Of a stretch of 64,000 nucleotides of DNA, positions 32,945 to 41,376 are shown piece by piece. This DNA is from Planctomycetota bacterium (lineage in GTDB: Bacteria > Planctomycetota > Phycisphaerae > Phycisphaerales > SM1A02): positions 62,001 to 126,000 of the forward strand of contig JADFIR010000003.1 in NCBI GenBank assembly GCA_022566535.1, read 5' to 3'. Made by a program: the position numbers and the translations under genes. How positions within the stretch are numbered: position 1 is the stretch's first letter; every line of letters starts with the position of its first letter. The notes beneath the pieces are model-generated. The model worked only from the letters and a program-made list of their open reading frames with translations. It searched no databases and was not told the DNA's origin.

Positions 32945-33124
32945 CCACCCCTGCCCCAGCGGCTCGACAGGGCCTCCAGGCCGCTGTCTTGGAGCCCGCC
33001 ACGGCGGGTCACCGTTGATTCGGCTCAGTCGCAAGCGACTGGAACTTGGGTTGCCGGGGGGGACACTCGTGCTCGGAAAGCTCGGCGGTGGAGCCGGGCG
33101 AAGGTCAAATGGGAAATGTCGGCT
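32945..33124 (+). repeat. Promoter/leader-like repeat, copy G of 7 (long form, decayed -10)
   Basis: It shares the extended left arm of copy D. GGAACTT is intact, but the spacer is shortened to about 15 bases and the TT of TTACACT is lost (GGACACT). The hairpin GCTCGGC-ggtgga-GCCGGGC is intact, followed by GTCAAATGGGAAATGTCGG. It lies about 55 bases before the FG-GAP gene. If this copy is a promoter it should be weaker. Confidence 0.8.
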
Positions 33125-33179
33125 ATCATATGTTGTCAGCCTGGGGGCGGCACGCCACTAGATCGGAGGATCTGATCAA

Positions 33180-34079
33180 ATGTTGCGCCGCACAATGTGG
33201 ACGGTCAGGATCGCCCTGCTTGCGGTATTGACGGTCGCCTGTTGGTCCAGTACGGCGACGGCGCAGTTTGCGAAATTTGTTGATGAGACATCTCAGCGTA
33301 GCGTCGTCGCCAGCAGCCTCTTCGCAACCGACAGTGAGGAAAAGGACTACGCCTGGGGCGATCTTGATCACGACGGCGATATCGACTTGGTCGTGGTCCG
33401 CAAGCAGCCGTTTACAACCACCGGCCGGAGGCGCAACGTCCTGTTCATGAACGAGGGGACCGCCCAAGGCCACCCGGTTAACGGCGTCCTGGTGGACGGC
33501 ACCAACCAGTACATCCCCGCCTTCCTCGACCTGACCAACGACCGCGACGTGGCCCTGGCCGATGTGGACGGCGACGGCTGGCTCGACATTGTCACTGCGC
33601 CAACGTATAGCGCAGGTCAGCCGACGACCATCTCGCATCCCCGTGTTTACATGAACCAGGGCGAGGTCGCAGGCGTCTGGCAGGGCTTCGTCTATGAGCC
33701 GGCACGTATCCCGTTACTCCCCGTCACGCCGAACTTCTGTGCGGTAGCCGCGGGGGACGTGACCGGCAACGGCCGCCCGGACCTGTACTTCGTCGATTAC
33801 GGCAATCTCGAGGACCGGCTCCTGATCAATGACGGCAACGGCTTCTTCACCGACGAGAGCCTGTTGCGCATGACCTCGACCATGCTGCACTCCGATTTCG
33901 GGACCTCGGGCGTCATCGTGGACATGAACGGCGACGGCACCAACGACGTCGTCAAGGATATGGCCCTGGCGATTTTGACCAGGATTAGCTACAACAACCC
34001 CCCCCCAACGAAGGCTTCTTCAACGCGACCGAGATCGTCTACCAGGGCTCCGGGTATTTCGTGTCTGCCGCTGATCTGA
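33180..34079 (+). CDS. Secreted FG-GAP/VCBS repeat protein, N-terminal part (frameshifted)
   Basis: Signal peptide about 1-29 ('MLRRTMWTVRIALLAVLTVA', cleavage near 'STATA'), then FG-GAP/VCBS blades with calcium-binding loops ('WGDLDHDGDIDLVVV', 'LADVDGDGWLDIVTA', 'IVDMNGDGTNDVV'). The protein stays in register up to 'RISYNNP', then enters a run of nine C (33998-34006). After it this frame reads unrelated sequence and stops at 34079, while the correct sequence continues in another frame as 'NEGFFNATEIVYQGSGYFVS'. One extra C or two fewer would restore one frame of about 789 residues ending at 35548. Confidence 0.82.
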   Translation: MLRRTMWTVRIALLAVLTVACWSSTATAQFAKFVDETSQRSVVASSLFATDSEEKDYAWGDLDHDGDIDLVVVRKQPFTTTGRRRNVLFMNEGTAQGHPVNGVLVDGTNQYIPAFLDLTNDRDVALADVDGDGWLDIVTAPTYSAGQPTTISHPRVYMNQGEVAGVWQGFVYEPARIPLLPVTPNFCAVAAGDVTGNGRPDLYFVDYGNLEDRLLINDGNGFFTDESLLRMTSTMLHSDFGTSGVIVDMNGDGTNDVVKDMALAILTRISYNNPPPTKASSTRPRSSTRAPGISCLPLI

Positions 34080-35548
34080 ACAGCGACGGCATGATGGACC
34101 TGATCATCACCGACGACGGCACCGACCGCTACTTCCTGAATCAAGGCAACGGTGGCGACGGCATGGCCAATTTCATCTCGTACACGTTCCCCGCCTCAAC
34201 CAATGGCCTTGGAGGCAACTCGGTCGCTGCCGACCTGAACAACGACGGCTGGAACGACGTGCTCATCGCCGACGTGGATGTGGACATCCCAGGCTGCAAC
34301 CGAGTCTCCAATATCCTCCGCAATAACGGCAACCCGCCCAACGTCACGTTCACGGCGGATTCTGGCAACATTCCGAACAGCATGCTCCAGGGCGTCCACG
34401 ACATCGCGGTGTTCGACATCAACGGTGACGGCTGGCTCGATATCGTCCTGGGACGTTGCAGTAGTTCCGAGATCTGGATCCAGCACCCATACGGCGTTCT
34501 CTTCGACTTCCCGCAGGGCCTCCCCAGCGTAGTGGCACCCGATGAGCCGTTCACGATCCAAGCCCAACTGACACCTGTCGGCGGTACAGTTGCGCCCGAT
34601 ACGGCCACGCTGCATTATGCGATCAACTATGGACCCTTCACAAGCGTGCTGATGACCGATCTGGGCGGCAACCTATACGAAGCTGACCTGCCGCCTGCGG
34701 CGTGTCTCGATGGCATCAATTTCTATTTCTCGGCAGAAACCGTCGAGAAGAGCGTCTACAGCACCGATCCGCCGGATGCACCGGCGAACACGTACAGAGC
34801 TGATGCAGCGACTGGGGTGGAGATTACCCACGTCAACCACTTCGAGGCGGGCGAGGATCTATCAGACTGGACGATCGTGAGCGATCCTTCGCTCACCGCC
34901 GGAGAATGGGAACAGGCCGATCCCAACGGCACGTTCTTCTTTAACTTGGTGGTGGCGCCCGAAGACGACGCGACGCCCGGGCCCGATAACGTGATGGCCT
35001 TTGTCACCGAGAATGGACCTCCGGGCGGCGACGTTGACGCCAACGATGTAGATGGCGGACCAACTTACCTGACGTCCCCGTCATTTGACCTGCAGGGCAC
35101 CAACGCTGTGATCTCCTACGCTCACTGGTTCCGTGTGTACTTCAACTCGCCGAATGTCTTGGCTGTGGAGGTTTCCAACGACGGGTCCAACTGGGTGCTC
35201 GTGGAGAGTATTGCCTCAACAGGCGGTGAGTGGAAGATAGCGTCGTTCCTCGTGGGCGACTATGTCCAACCGTCTGAGAATGTCCAGGTTCGGTTCTCAA
35301 CCTCCGACCTTGTTGGGACATTCTTTACTGAGGCGGGCATCGATGACTTCCAGGTTGAGCAGTTAACTTGTGGTCCAGCCTGCCCCGCCGACCTCAACGG
35401 CGACGGTTCCGTCGGTATCCTCGATCTGCTGGCGCTGTTGGCAGTTTGGGGCACCGACCCCGGCGGGCCACCGGACTTCGACGGCGATGGCAGCGTCGGC
35501 ATCCTCGATCTGCTCGCACTGTTGGCCAACTGGGGCGCCTGCCCCTGA
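34007..35548 (+). CDS. FG-GAP/VCBS repeat protein, C-terminal part with dockerin-like tail (frameshifted)
   Basis: Continuation of the gene starting at 33180 after the C-tract. FG-GAP blades ('AADLNSDGMMDLIITDDG', 'AADLNNDGWNDVLIADVD', 'VFDINGDGWLDIVLG') lead into an Ig-like region and a lectin/MAM-like sandwich ('VISYAHWFRVYFNS', 'VRFSTSDLVGTFFTEAGIDD'). It ends with two dockerin-like units ('NGDGSVGILDLLALLAVWG', 'DGDGSVGILDLLALLANWG'). No independent start or ribosome site is seen near 34007-34061, so this part needs slippage or a corrected sequence to be expressed with a signal peptide. Confidence 0.82.
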   Translation, partial: NEGFFNATEIVYQGSGYFVSAADLNSDGMMDLIITDDGTDRYFLNQGNGGDGMANFISYTFPASTNGLGGNSVAADLNNDGWNDVLIADVDVDIPGCNRVSNILRNNGNPPNVTFTADSGNIPNSMLQGVHDIAVFDINGDGWLDIVLGRCSSSEIWIQHPYGVLFDFPQGLPSVVAPDEPFTIQAQLTPVGGTVAPDTATLHYAINYGPFTSVLMTDLGGNLYEADLPPAACLDGINFYFSAETVEKSVYSTDPPDAPANTYRADAATGVEITHVNHFEAGEDLSDWTIVSDPSLTAGEWEQADPNGTFFFNLVVAPEDDATPGPDNVMAFVTENGPPGGDVDANDVDGGPTYLTSPSFDLQGTNAVISYAHWFRVYFNSPNVLAVEVSNDGSNWVLVESIASTGGEWKIASFLVGDYVQPSENVQVRFSTSDLVGTFFTEAGIDDFQVEQLTCGPACPADLNGDGSVGILDLLALLAVWGTDPGGPPDFDGDGSVGILDLLALLANWGACP

Positions 35549-35579
35549 TCCGCTGGTGGCACGCGGAAGGAGGATGACG

Positions 35580-37391
35580 ATGCCCAACGAATGTTGTCCC
35601 ATCAGTCCGGCGGCGGTTGTGGGGTTGCTGACGCTCCTGGGCGGCTCCGGCGTACGCGCGGGTACGCAGTTGCCGGGGACACTGAACTTCCAGAACGTGA
35701 CGTCAAGCCGAATCGTCGAAACGGTGCCTGAACTGGCCGGCAACGAAAAGGAGGTCGAGTTCGGCGACTTCGACAACGACGGCGACCTGGACGTCGTGAT
35801 CGCCAACGCCCACAGCAACTTCGACCAGCGCCGCAACAAGCTGTACCGCAACGATGACGGCGTATTCAACGAAGTCAGCGGTGCACCGATCATCGCCGGC
35901 TTCAGCGACACCACCCTCTCTCGCAACGTTTTCTTCCGCGACTACGACGGTGACGGCTGGCTGGACATCTGGATCGTCAACGATGGCAACTCACAAGGCG
36001 ACCGGCTGTATATCGCCCAAACCGCCGACGGCCAGTTCTCCCATTACGTCGATGAGACTGCGGACCGCCTCCCCAATCCGAACACCGGCGCCTCTGATGG
36101 CGCTGTCTCGATCGACGCCGACCAGGATGGTGACTTCGATGTCTACATTGGCAATGAGCCGAACTCCTCGCAGGACAGGATGTACTTCAACGACGGCGCC
36201 GGAATTTTTACCGACGTCACCAGCACCCACGTGCCGCCCGAGTTCAACTACTCCGACGATGTGGCCGCCGCAGACATGAATGGCGACGGCAAGCTTGATC
36301 TGCTCATCGCCAACCCACCGAACTTTGTTTACTACAACGACAACGGCCGCGGCAGCAGCGGCCCCGGTGATTTCAGATACGGCCCGGACGGCCAGGCCGG
36401 CGTGCAGCCTCTGGGGCCCGGCGGAACGCTGGACGATGACGCCATGGAGCCGGTCGATTTTGATGGCGATGGCCGGAGGGACGTTTACTGGCTGAACAAG
36501 GTCGGCTGGGCCGACCGTATCCTTCGCAACGAAGGCAATGATGCCGCCAACATGGCCATCCTCATCGAGCTTCCTGCGGCAACGCTGCCCCCACACGTCT
36601 TGGCCAATCTTGGTGGCGGCACCAGCGCCGGCGACCTCAACGGCGATGGCCGGTACGACCTCATCGTTACCCACCAACAGGCACGTCCTGCCATCCTTCG
36701 CAACACATCGGTTAACCGCACGATCTCATTCGTGGACTGGACGCCCGGCAACACGTTCCCCAACGGTACCGTACACAGGGCGTGGCACGCGGCCCTCTTC
36801 GACACCAACGGCGACGGTGATACGGACATCTTCCTCGGCGGCTGGGCCAACGATCATCTGTTCGAGCAGGTGCCGGCCAGCGAGTACGTGGAGGGCGATC
36901 TGGTCGGCGGTGTGATCCCCAACGTATACAACCAGGACCCGGCCGCGGTCCTCGGCTCCGCGATTCAGGGAGAAGCGGACACCTACACCATCAACGGCCT
37001 GGGGACCAACGCGTTCATCTCCGTGGTGCTCAACGGTCCCGACGATTACCGGCTAGAGATCCTCGACGCCAATGACGTGGTCTTGATGAGCGTCGATCGC
37101 GGGGGACTCGGCGTGGAGGAGGCGGCGCAGTACGACCCGCCCGGCTCACCGACCACGCTGAAGCTCCGCATCACGGTGCTCGATTGCGCCAACGCTTACG
37201 ACCTCGACGGCGACTGCACGGTGGGAATCCTGGACCTCCTGTCGCTGCTCGCAGCCTGGGGACCCAACCGCGGCCATCCCGCCGACTTCAACAGTGACGG
37301 CACGGTGGGGATTCTGGATCTGCTGGCGTTGCTGGCCAACTGGGGTGGGGGCGCCAACGACTATCTCCTCGAGGTCCTCTCGCGCAGCTGA
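35580..37391 (+). CDS. Secreted FG-GAP/VCBS repeat protein, tandem paralog 1
   Basis: 603 residues. GGAAGGAGG (35565-35573) is 6 bases before ATG 35580, preferred to ATG 35574. Signal peptide 'AAVVGLLTLLGGSGVRAG', then FG-GAP blades ('FGDFDNDGDLDVVIANAHS', 'FRDYDGDGWLDIWIVNDG', 'AADMNGDGKLDLLIANP', 'DTNGDGDTDIFLGGW') with Asp-rich calcium loops. A beta-sandwich follows, then two dockerin-like units, and an extra short tail 'NDYLLEVLSRS' absent from other dockerin-bearing genes here. It is very similar along its length to the next gene. Confidence 0.88.
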   Translation: MPNECCPISPAAVVGLLTLLGGSGVRAGTQLPGTLNFQNVTSSRIVETVPELAGNEKEVEFGDFDNDGDLDVVIANAHSNFDQRRNKLYRNDDGVFNEVSGAPIIAGFSDTTLSRNVFFRDYDGDGWLDIWIVNDGNSQGDRLYIAQTADGQFSHYVDETADRLPNPNTGASDGAVSIDADQDGDFDVYIGNEPNSSQDRMYFNDGAGIFTDVTSTHVPPEFNYSDDVAAADMNGDGKLDLLIANPPNFVYYNDNGRGSSGPGDFRYGPDGQAGVQPLGPGGTLDDDAMEPVDFDGDGRRDVYWLNKVGWADRILRNEGNDAANMAILIELPAATLPPHVLANLGGGTSAGDLNGDGRYDLIVTHQQARPAILRNTSVNRTISFVDWTPGNTFPNGTVHRAWHAALFDTNGDGDTDIFLGGWANDHLFEQVPASEYVEGDLVGGVIPNVYNQDPAAVLGSAIQGEADTYTINGLGTNAFISVVLNGPDDYRLEILDANDVVLMSVDRGGLGVEEAAQYDPPGSPTTLKLRITVLDCANAYDLDGDCTVGILDLLSLLAAWGPNRGHPADFNSDGTVGILDLLALLANWGGGANDYLLEVLSRS

Positions 37392-37512
37392 GAGTAGCCG
37401 CCCCGGCCGATCACGACCGCCATTGCCCCGTCCGGAGCCACGATCTGATCATACTGCTTGTGAACCGGGGCTGACCTCTACGGTTCCCGCGTCATCTTTC
37501 CCCAGCCCCAGG

Positions 37513-37518
37513 TATAAT
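37513..37518 (+). promoter_or_regulatory. Putative -10 element of tandem paralog 2
   Basis: An exact TATAAT lies 39 bases before ATG 37557, in the 165-base gap between the two paralogs. No clear -35 is seen at 17 bases; the second paralog may therefore have its own weak promoter. Confidence 0.4.
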
Positions 37519-37556
37519 CCCTTGTGTTCGTGGCTGCACGCGGAAGGAGGATGACG

Positions 37557-39377
37557 ATGCTGAACGAATGTTGTCCTATCAGCCAGGCGGCGGTTGTGGG
37601 GTTGCTGACGCTCCTGGCCGGCTCGGGCGTACGCGCGGGTACGCAGTTGCCGGGGACGCTGAACTTCCAGAACGTGACGTCAAGCCGTGTCAACCAAACG
37701 GTGGGGGAACAGACCAGCAACGAGAAGGAAGTGGATATTGGCGACTTTGACAACGACGGCGATCTGGACGTCGTGATCGCCAGCGCCCACAGCGACTTCG
37801 GCCAGCGCCGCAACAAGCTGTACCGCAACGACGCCGGCGTGTTCAACGAAGTCAGCGGCGCACCGATCATCCCCGGCTTCAGCGGCACCACCGTCTCTCG
37901 CAACGCGTTCTTCCGTGATTACAACGACGACGGCTGGCTGGACATCTGGATCATCAACGATGGCAACTCACAGAGCGACCAGGTGTATATCGCCCACACC
38001 GCCGGCGGCCAGTTCTCCCATTACGTCGATGAGGCTGCGGCCCGCCTCCCCAATCCGAACACCGGCGCCTCGACCAGCGGCGTTTCGATCGACGCTGATG
38101 CAGATGGTGATTTTGATGTCTATCTGGGCAACCTTGTGGGCAAGGGCCCAAACAGATCTCAGGACCGTCTGTTCTTCAACGACGGTCAGGGGTTCTTCGA
38201 GGATGTTACGGCGACACACGTCCCGATCGGTGTCGATTACACCCTGGACGTCGCCGCAGCCGACATGAACGGCGACGGCAAGTTGGACCTGCTGATCAGT
38301 AACTGGCCCGGCTTTGGCGGTAACTGGGTTTACTACAACGACAACCTGAACCATGGGAGCGGACCCGGAGACTTCCAGTATCCCGGCAGCACGCAATCCC
38401 TCGGCGGCGCGAGCGCCAACGACAATGCCATGGAGTCGGGCGACTTCGATCACGACGGGGATCAGGACATCTACTGGACAAATCGCAGCGCCAGCACCGG
38501 CGACCGCATCCTCCGTAACGATGGCAACGATCGTGACAACAAAGCGACCTTCACCACCCTGGACATCCTGCCTTCATCCGTGATCAACGTCAGCTCGCGC
38601 AAGGTCACCGTGGCCGACCTCAACGACGATGGGCGCGTTGATGTCTTCGTGATGAAGGAAGCTGGATCGAACAGTCGGCCGACGATCCTGCGCAACACCT
38701 CTGTAAACGGCGTCATCTCCTTCGTTGATTGGACGCCGACCCCCGCATTTCCCCAGGGCTCCATTCACATGGGTTGCCATGCGGCTCTCTTCGACACCAA
38801 TGGCGACGGCGATCTGGATATCTTCCTCGGCGGCTGGACCAACGATCACTTGTTCGAGAACGTCCCGGCCGTCGAGATGCACGAGGACGATCTGCGTGAC
38901 GGCCGACTGCCCAACCTGTTCAACCTCGATCCGGTCGCGGTCGTCGGCACTGCCTCAAAAGGTGATCCCGATGTGTACACGATTGGCGACGTCGGTGCCG
39001 ACGGGTTCATTGCCGTCGTCCTCAATGGCCCCGATGACTACCTGCTGGAGGTTCTCGACGCCGACGACAACGTCCTGGCTGATTCGGACCGCGGCGGGCC
39101 GGGCGTCGAAGAAGCGTTGCAGGTGACCGTCGGGCCCGGCACGTACCGGGTTCGCGTAACGGTGCTTGATTGTGCCGCTTCGGCGTACGACCTCGATGGC
39201 AACTGCGGCGTGGGCGTGCTCGACCTGCTTGCACTACTGGCCGCATGGGGCCCGAACCCAGATCATCCGGCTGATTTTAACGGCGACGGCGTGGTCGATA
39301 TCCTGGATCTTCTCAGTCTGCTTGTGAACTGGGGGCCGCTGGTCAACGAGTACCTCCTCGAGGTGCTGGCCCGCTGA
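37557..39377 (+). CDS. Secreted FG-GAP/VCBS repeat protein, tandem paralog 2
   Basis: 606 residues. The ribosome site (GGAAGGAGG) and the first codons after it repeat those of paralog 1, so the duplication included the translation start. Signal peptide 'AAVVGLLTLLAGSGVRAG'. Blades: 'IGDFDNDGDLDVVIASAHS', 'FRDYNDDGWLDIWIINDG', 'AADMNGDGKLDLLISNWPG', 'DTNGDGDLDIFLGGW'. It ends with dockerin-like units ('LDGNCGVGVLDLLALLAAWG', 'NGDGVVDILDLLSLLVNWG') plus the extra 'NEYLLEVLAR' tail. Divergence from paralog 1 is highest in the middle blades and near the end. A calcium-dependent adhesin is likely. Confidence 0.88.
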   Translation: MLNECCPISQAAVVGLLTLLAGSGVRAGTQLPGTLNFQNVTSSRVNQTVGEQTSNEKEVDIGDFDNDGDLDVVIASAHSDFGQRRNKLYRNDAGVFNEVSGAPIIPGFSGTTVSRNAFFRDYNDDGWLDIWIINDGNSQSDQVYIAHTAGGQFSHYVDEAAARLPNPNTGASTSGVSIDADADGDFDVYLGNLVGKGPNRSQDRLFFNDGQGFFEDVTATHVPIGVDYTLDVAAADMNGDGKLDLLISNWPGFGGNWVYYNDNLNHGSGPGDFQYPGSTQSLGGASANDNAMESGDFDHDGDQDIYWTNRSASTGDRILRNDGNDRDNKATFTTLDILPSSVINVSSRKVTVADLNDDGRVDVFVMKEAGSNSRPTILRNTSVNGVISFVDWTPTPAFPQGSIHMGCHAALFDTNGDGDLDIFLGGWTNDHLFENVPAVEMHEDDLRDGRLPNLFNLDPVAVVGTASKGDPDVYTIGDVGADGFIAVVLNGPDDYLLEVLDADDNVLADSDRGGPGVEEALQVTVGPGTYRVRVTVLDCAASAYDLDGNCGVGVLDLLALLAAWGPNPDHPADFNGDGVVDILDLLSLLVNWGPLVNEYLLEVLAR

Positions 39378-39616
39378 CGCTTGGCGACGCCATCGATCCA
39401 GCCCCGGCGTAGGACCGTTGGTCCAAAGGCGGATCCGAAGCGACGCAGCGCCGGGGGCAAGGCCGGCGGGACTCCCCGGCACGCCTGCTGCTTGCCCTTG
39501 AATGGCCCAATGGCCCGAGCCACTCTCGATCGGCCAGAACAAAATGCTCCCGGCACTTGCCCTGCGGCGGTTCATTGTCCACCATTAGAGACCCTGGACC
39601 CCTGGGAGGAATGTCA

Positions 39617-40063
39617 ATGGCCGTCCGTATGGAGCTGTCAAGGATCTTCATCCGCGAGATGATGGACATGCAGATCATCGAGCTCAGCGAGGTCGACGGC
39701 GATCGGACGTTTCCCATCGTGATCGGGCTGCCCGAAGCGTTCGCCATCGAGCGCCGGCTCAAGGGCATCGAGATTCCCCGGCCACAGACCCACGATCTGC
39801 TGGCGTCGGTGGTCAGCCACCTTGGCGGCCGGCTCAAGGAAATTGTCATCAGCGATCTGTTGGACGGGACGTTCTACGCGAAGCTCATCATCGAGCAGGA
39901 CGGTCAGGAAATCGAAGTTGACTCGCGTCCATCCGACGCGATCGCGCTGGGCGTCGCGGAGGACGTGCCGATCTATGTTGCCGAGGATGTGTTGGCGCAG
40001 ACCGAAGCCGACTCATCGTCCCCCTTCGATCCCGAGTCCGAGGACGAGCCCGACTTCGAGTAA
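39617..40063 (+). CDS. Bifunctional nuclease family protein (DUF151)
   Basis: 148 residues. GGGAGGA (39604-39610) is 6 bases before ATG 39617. Family blocks 'MDMQIIELSEVDGDRTFPIV', 'IGLPEAFAIERRLKGI', 'ISDLLDGTFYAKLII' and 'EVDSRPSDAIALGV' match the DUF151 nuclease fold, in which plant members have DNase and RNase activity. The bacterial role is not settled. The acidic C terminus ('FDPESEDEPDFE') is typical. It is followed after 26 bases by truD, probably one operon. Confidence 0.9.
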   Translation: MAVRMELSRIFIREMMDMQIIELSEVDGDRTFPIVIGLPEAFAIERRLKGIEIPRPQTHDLLASVVSHLGGRLKEIVISDLLDGTFYAKLIIEQDGQEIEVDSRPSDAIALGVAEDVPIYVAEDVLAQTEADSSSPFDPESEDEPDFE

Positions 40064-40089
40064 TCCATCTCTCCCAGGAGAAAGATCTA

Positions 40090-41376
40090 GTGTCAGTGGA
40101 GATGATGCGGATCGTCAACCCGTTGCCTCAGCGGTACCTCACAGAGGAAGCAGGCATCGGCGGGGTGATCAAAGCCGCCCCAGAGGATTTCCTGGTCGAA
40201 GAGTTGCCGCGCTACGAGCCCTGCGGCGAGGGTGAGCATTTGTACTTGCGGATCGAAAAGTGCGGCGTTTCGCACGCCGAACTCCTCGGCTGCCTGCGCC
40301 GGCATTTCAACGTCCCGGAGAGGGCCATCGGCTTTGCGGGTATGAAGGACAAGATCGCTGTGACCCGCCAGACGGTCTCGATCCACCTGCCGCAAGATCC
40401 TCGGGATGTTGATCTGGGCCACGACCGGATTCAGGTGCTCTGGGCGACCCGGCACGGCAACAAGATTCGCCGGGGGCATCTGGCGGGCAACCGCTTCTCG
40501 ATCCGCATTCGAGAGGTGGATCCCACCAAGGTCACGGTGGTCAGGCGGCAGTTGGAGCGGCTTGAGCGCAGCGGCGTGCCCAACTACTTCGGCTCCCAGC
40601 GGTTTGGGTATCGTTGCAACAACCATTTGATCGGGGCGGCCGTGCTCACCGACGACTGGCCGGGGATGTTGTCGGAGCTGCTTGGGACTGGCGGCTCGCC
40701 GTTCCCTGAGTATCAACGCCCCCGCCGGGAGCTGTTTGATCAGGGGCGTTTTGGCGACGCCGCGGCGCTATGGACGCCCGCGGATCGCAATGAGCTCGTT
40801 GCCGTCAAGGCGCTGCGCGACGGCAAGAGCGAGCGCAACGCCGGCCGGTCGGTCGGCAAGAGCACTCTTGCGTTCTTTGTCAGTGCGTTGCAGTCTGCGG
40901 TATTCAACCGTGTGCTCGATCGCCGCATAGAAGACGGGACGCTGACAACGCTGGTCCAAGGGGACCTGGCATGGAAGCACGACAGCAGAAGCGTTTTCCC
41001 GGTGACCGCCGATGAGCTGGCTGGTGGCGAGCTTGCCGGCCGCGTCGAGTCGCTTGAGCTTTCTCCATCCGGGCCGCTGTGGGGGCCGGGGATGACTCGG
41101 CCGGGCGCGGCGGTGGCCGAGGCTGAACTCGAAGCGCTTGATGCGGCGGATGTAGCTCTGGATGCTTTGTGCAGCGCTGATCTGGGGCGGCGGCAGGCCG
41201 CACGCCGGCCCTTGCGGGTGCCGCTGCCCAATCTCCAGACTGACGCCGGCGTTGACGAGCACGGCAGCTACATACGTGTCGCGTTCGATCTGTCGCGCGG
41301 CGCGTATGCCACCGTCGTGCTGCGCGAGCTCATGAAGACGCCAACGGATCAGACGCACGCCTTCTCAGACGGCTGA
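40090..41376 (+). CDS. truD: tRNA pseudouridine(13) synthase TruD
   Basis: 428 residues from GTG 40090 (AGGAG 9 bases upstream); ATG 40102 is an alternative. It isomerises U13 of tRNA-Glu. The catalytic Asp87 is in 'GFAGMKDKIAVTRQTVS'. Other family blocks: 'NYFGSQRFGYRCNNHLIG' and 'STLAFFVSALQSAVFNRVL', then a C-terminal insertion domain and 'VAFDLSRGAYATVVLRELMK'. The 3' end overlaps the 3' end of the minus-strand HAD gene by 12 bases. Confidence 0.93.
   Translation: MSVEMMRIVNPLPQRYLTEEAGIGGVIKAAPEDFLVEELPRYEPCGEGEHLYLRIEKCGVSHAELLGCLRRHFNVPERAIGFAGMKDKIAVTRQTVSIHLPQDPRDVDLGHDRIQVLWATRHGNKIRRGHLAGNRFSIRIREVDPTKVTVVRRQLERLERSGVPNYFGSQRFGYRCNNHLIGAAVLTDDWPGMLSELLGTGGSPFPEYQRPRRELFDQGRFGDAAALWTPADRNELVAVKALRDGKSERNAGRSVGKSTLAFFVSALQSAVFNRVLDRRIEDGTLTTLVQGDLAWKHDSRSVFPVTADELAGGELAGRVESLELSPSGPLWGPGMTRPGAAVAEAELEALDAADVALDALCSADLGRRQAARRPLRVPLPNLQTDAGVDEHGSYIRVAFDLSRGAYATVVLRELMKTPTDQTHAFSDG

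Noticed and set aside
811-33124. Promoter-like repeat as an intrinsic terminator or as an insertion sequence
   Set aside because: The hairpin lacks a T-tract, the element has no open frame or terminal inverted repeats, and all copies lie upstream of genes rather than after them.
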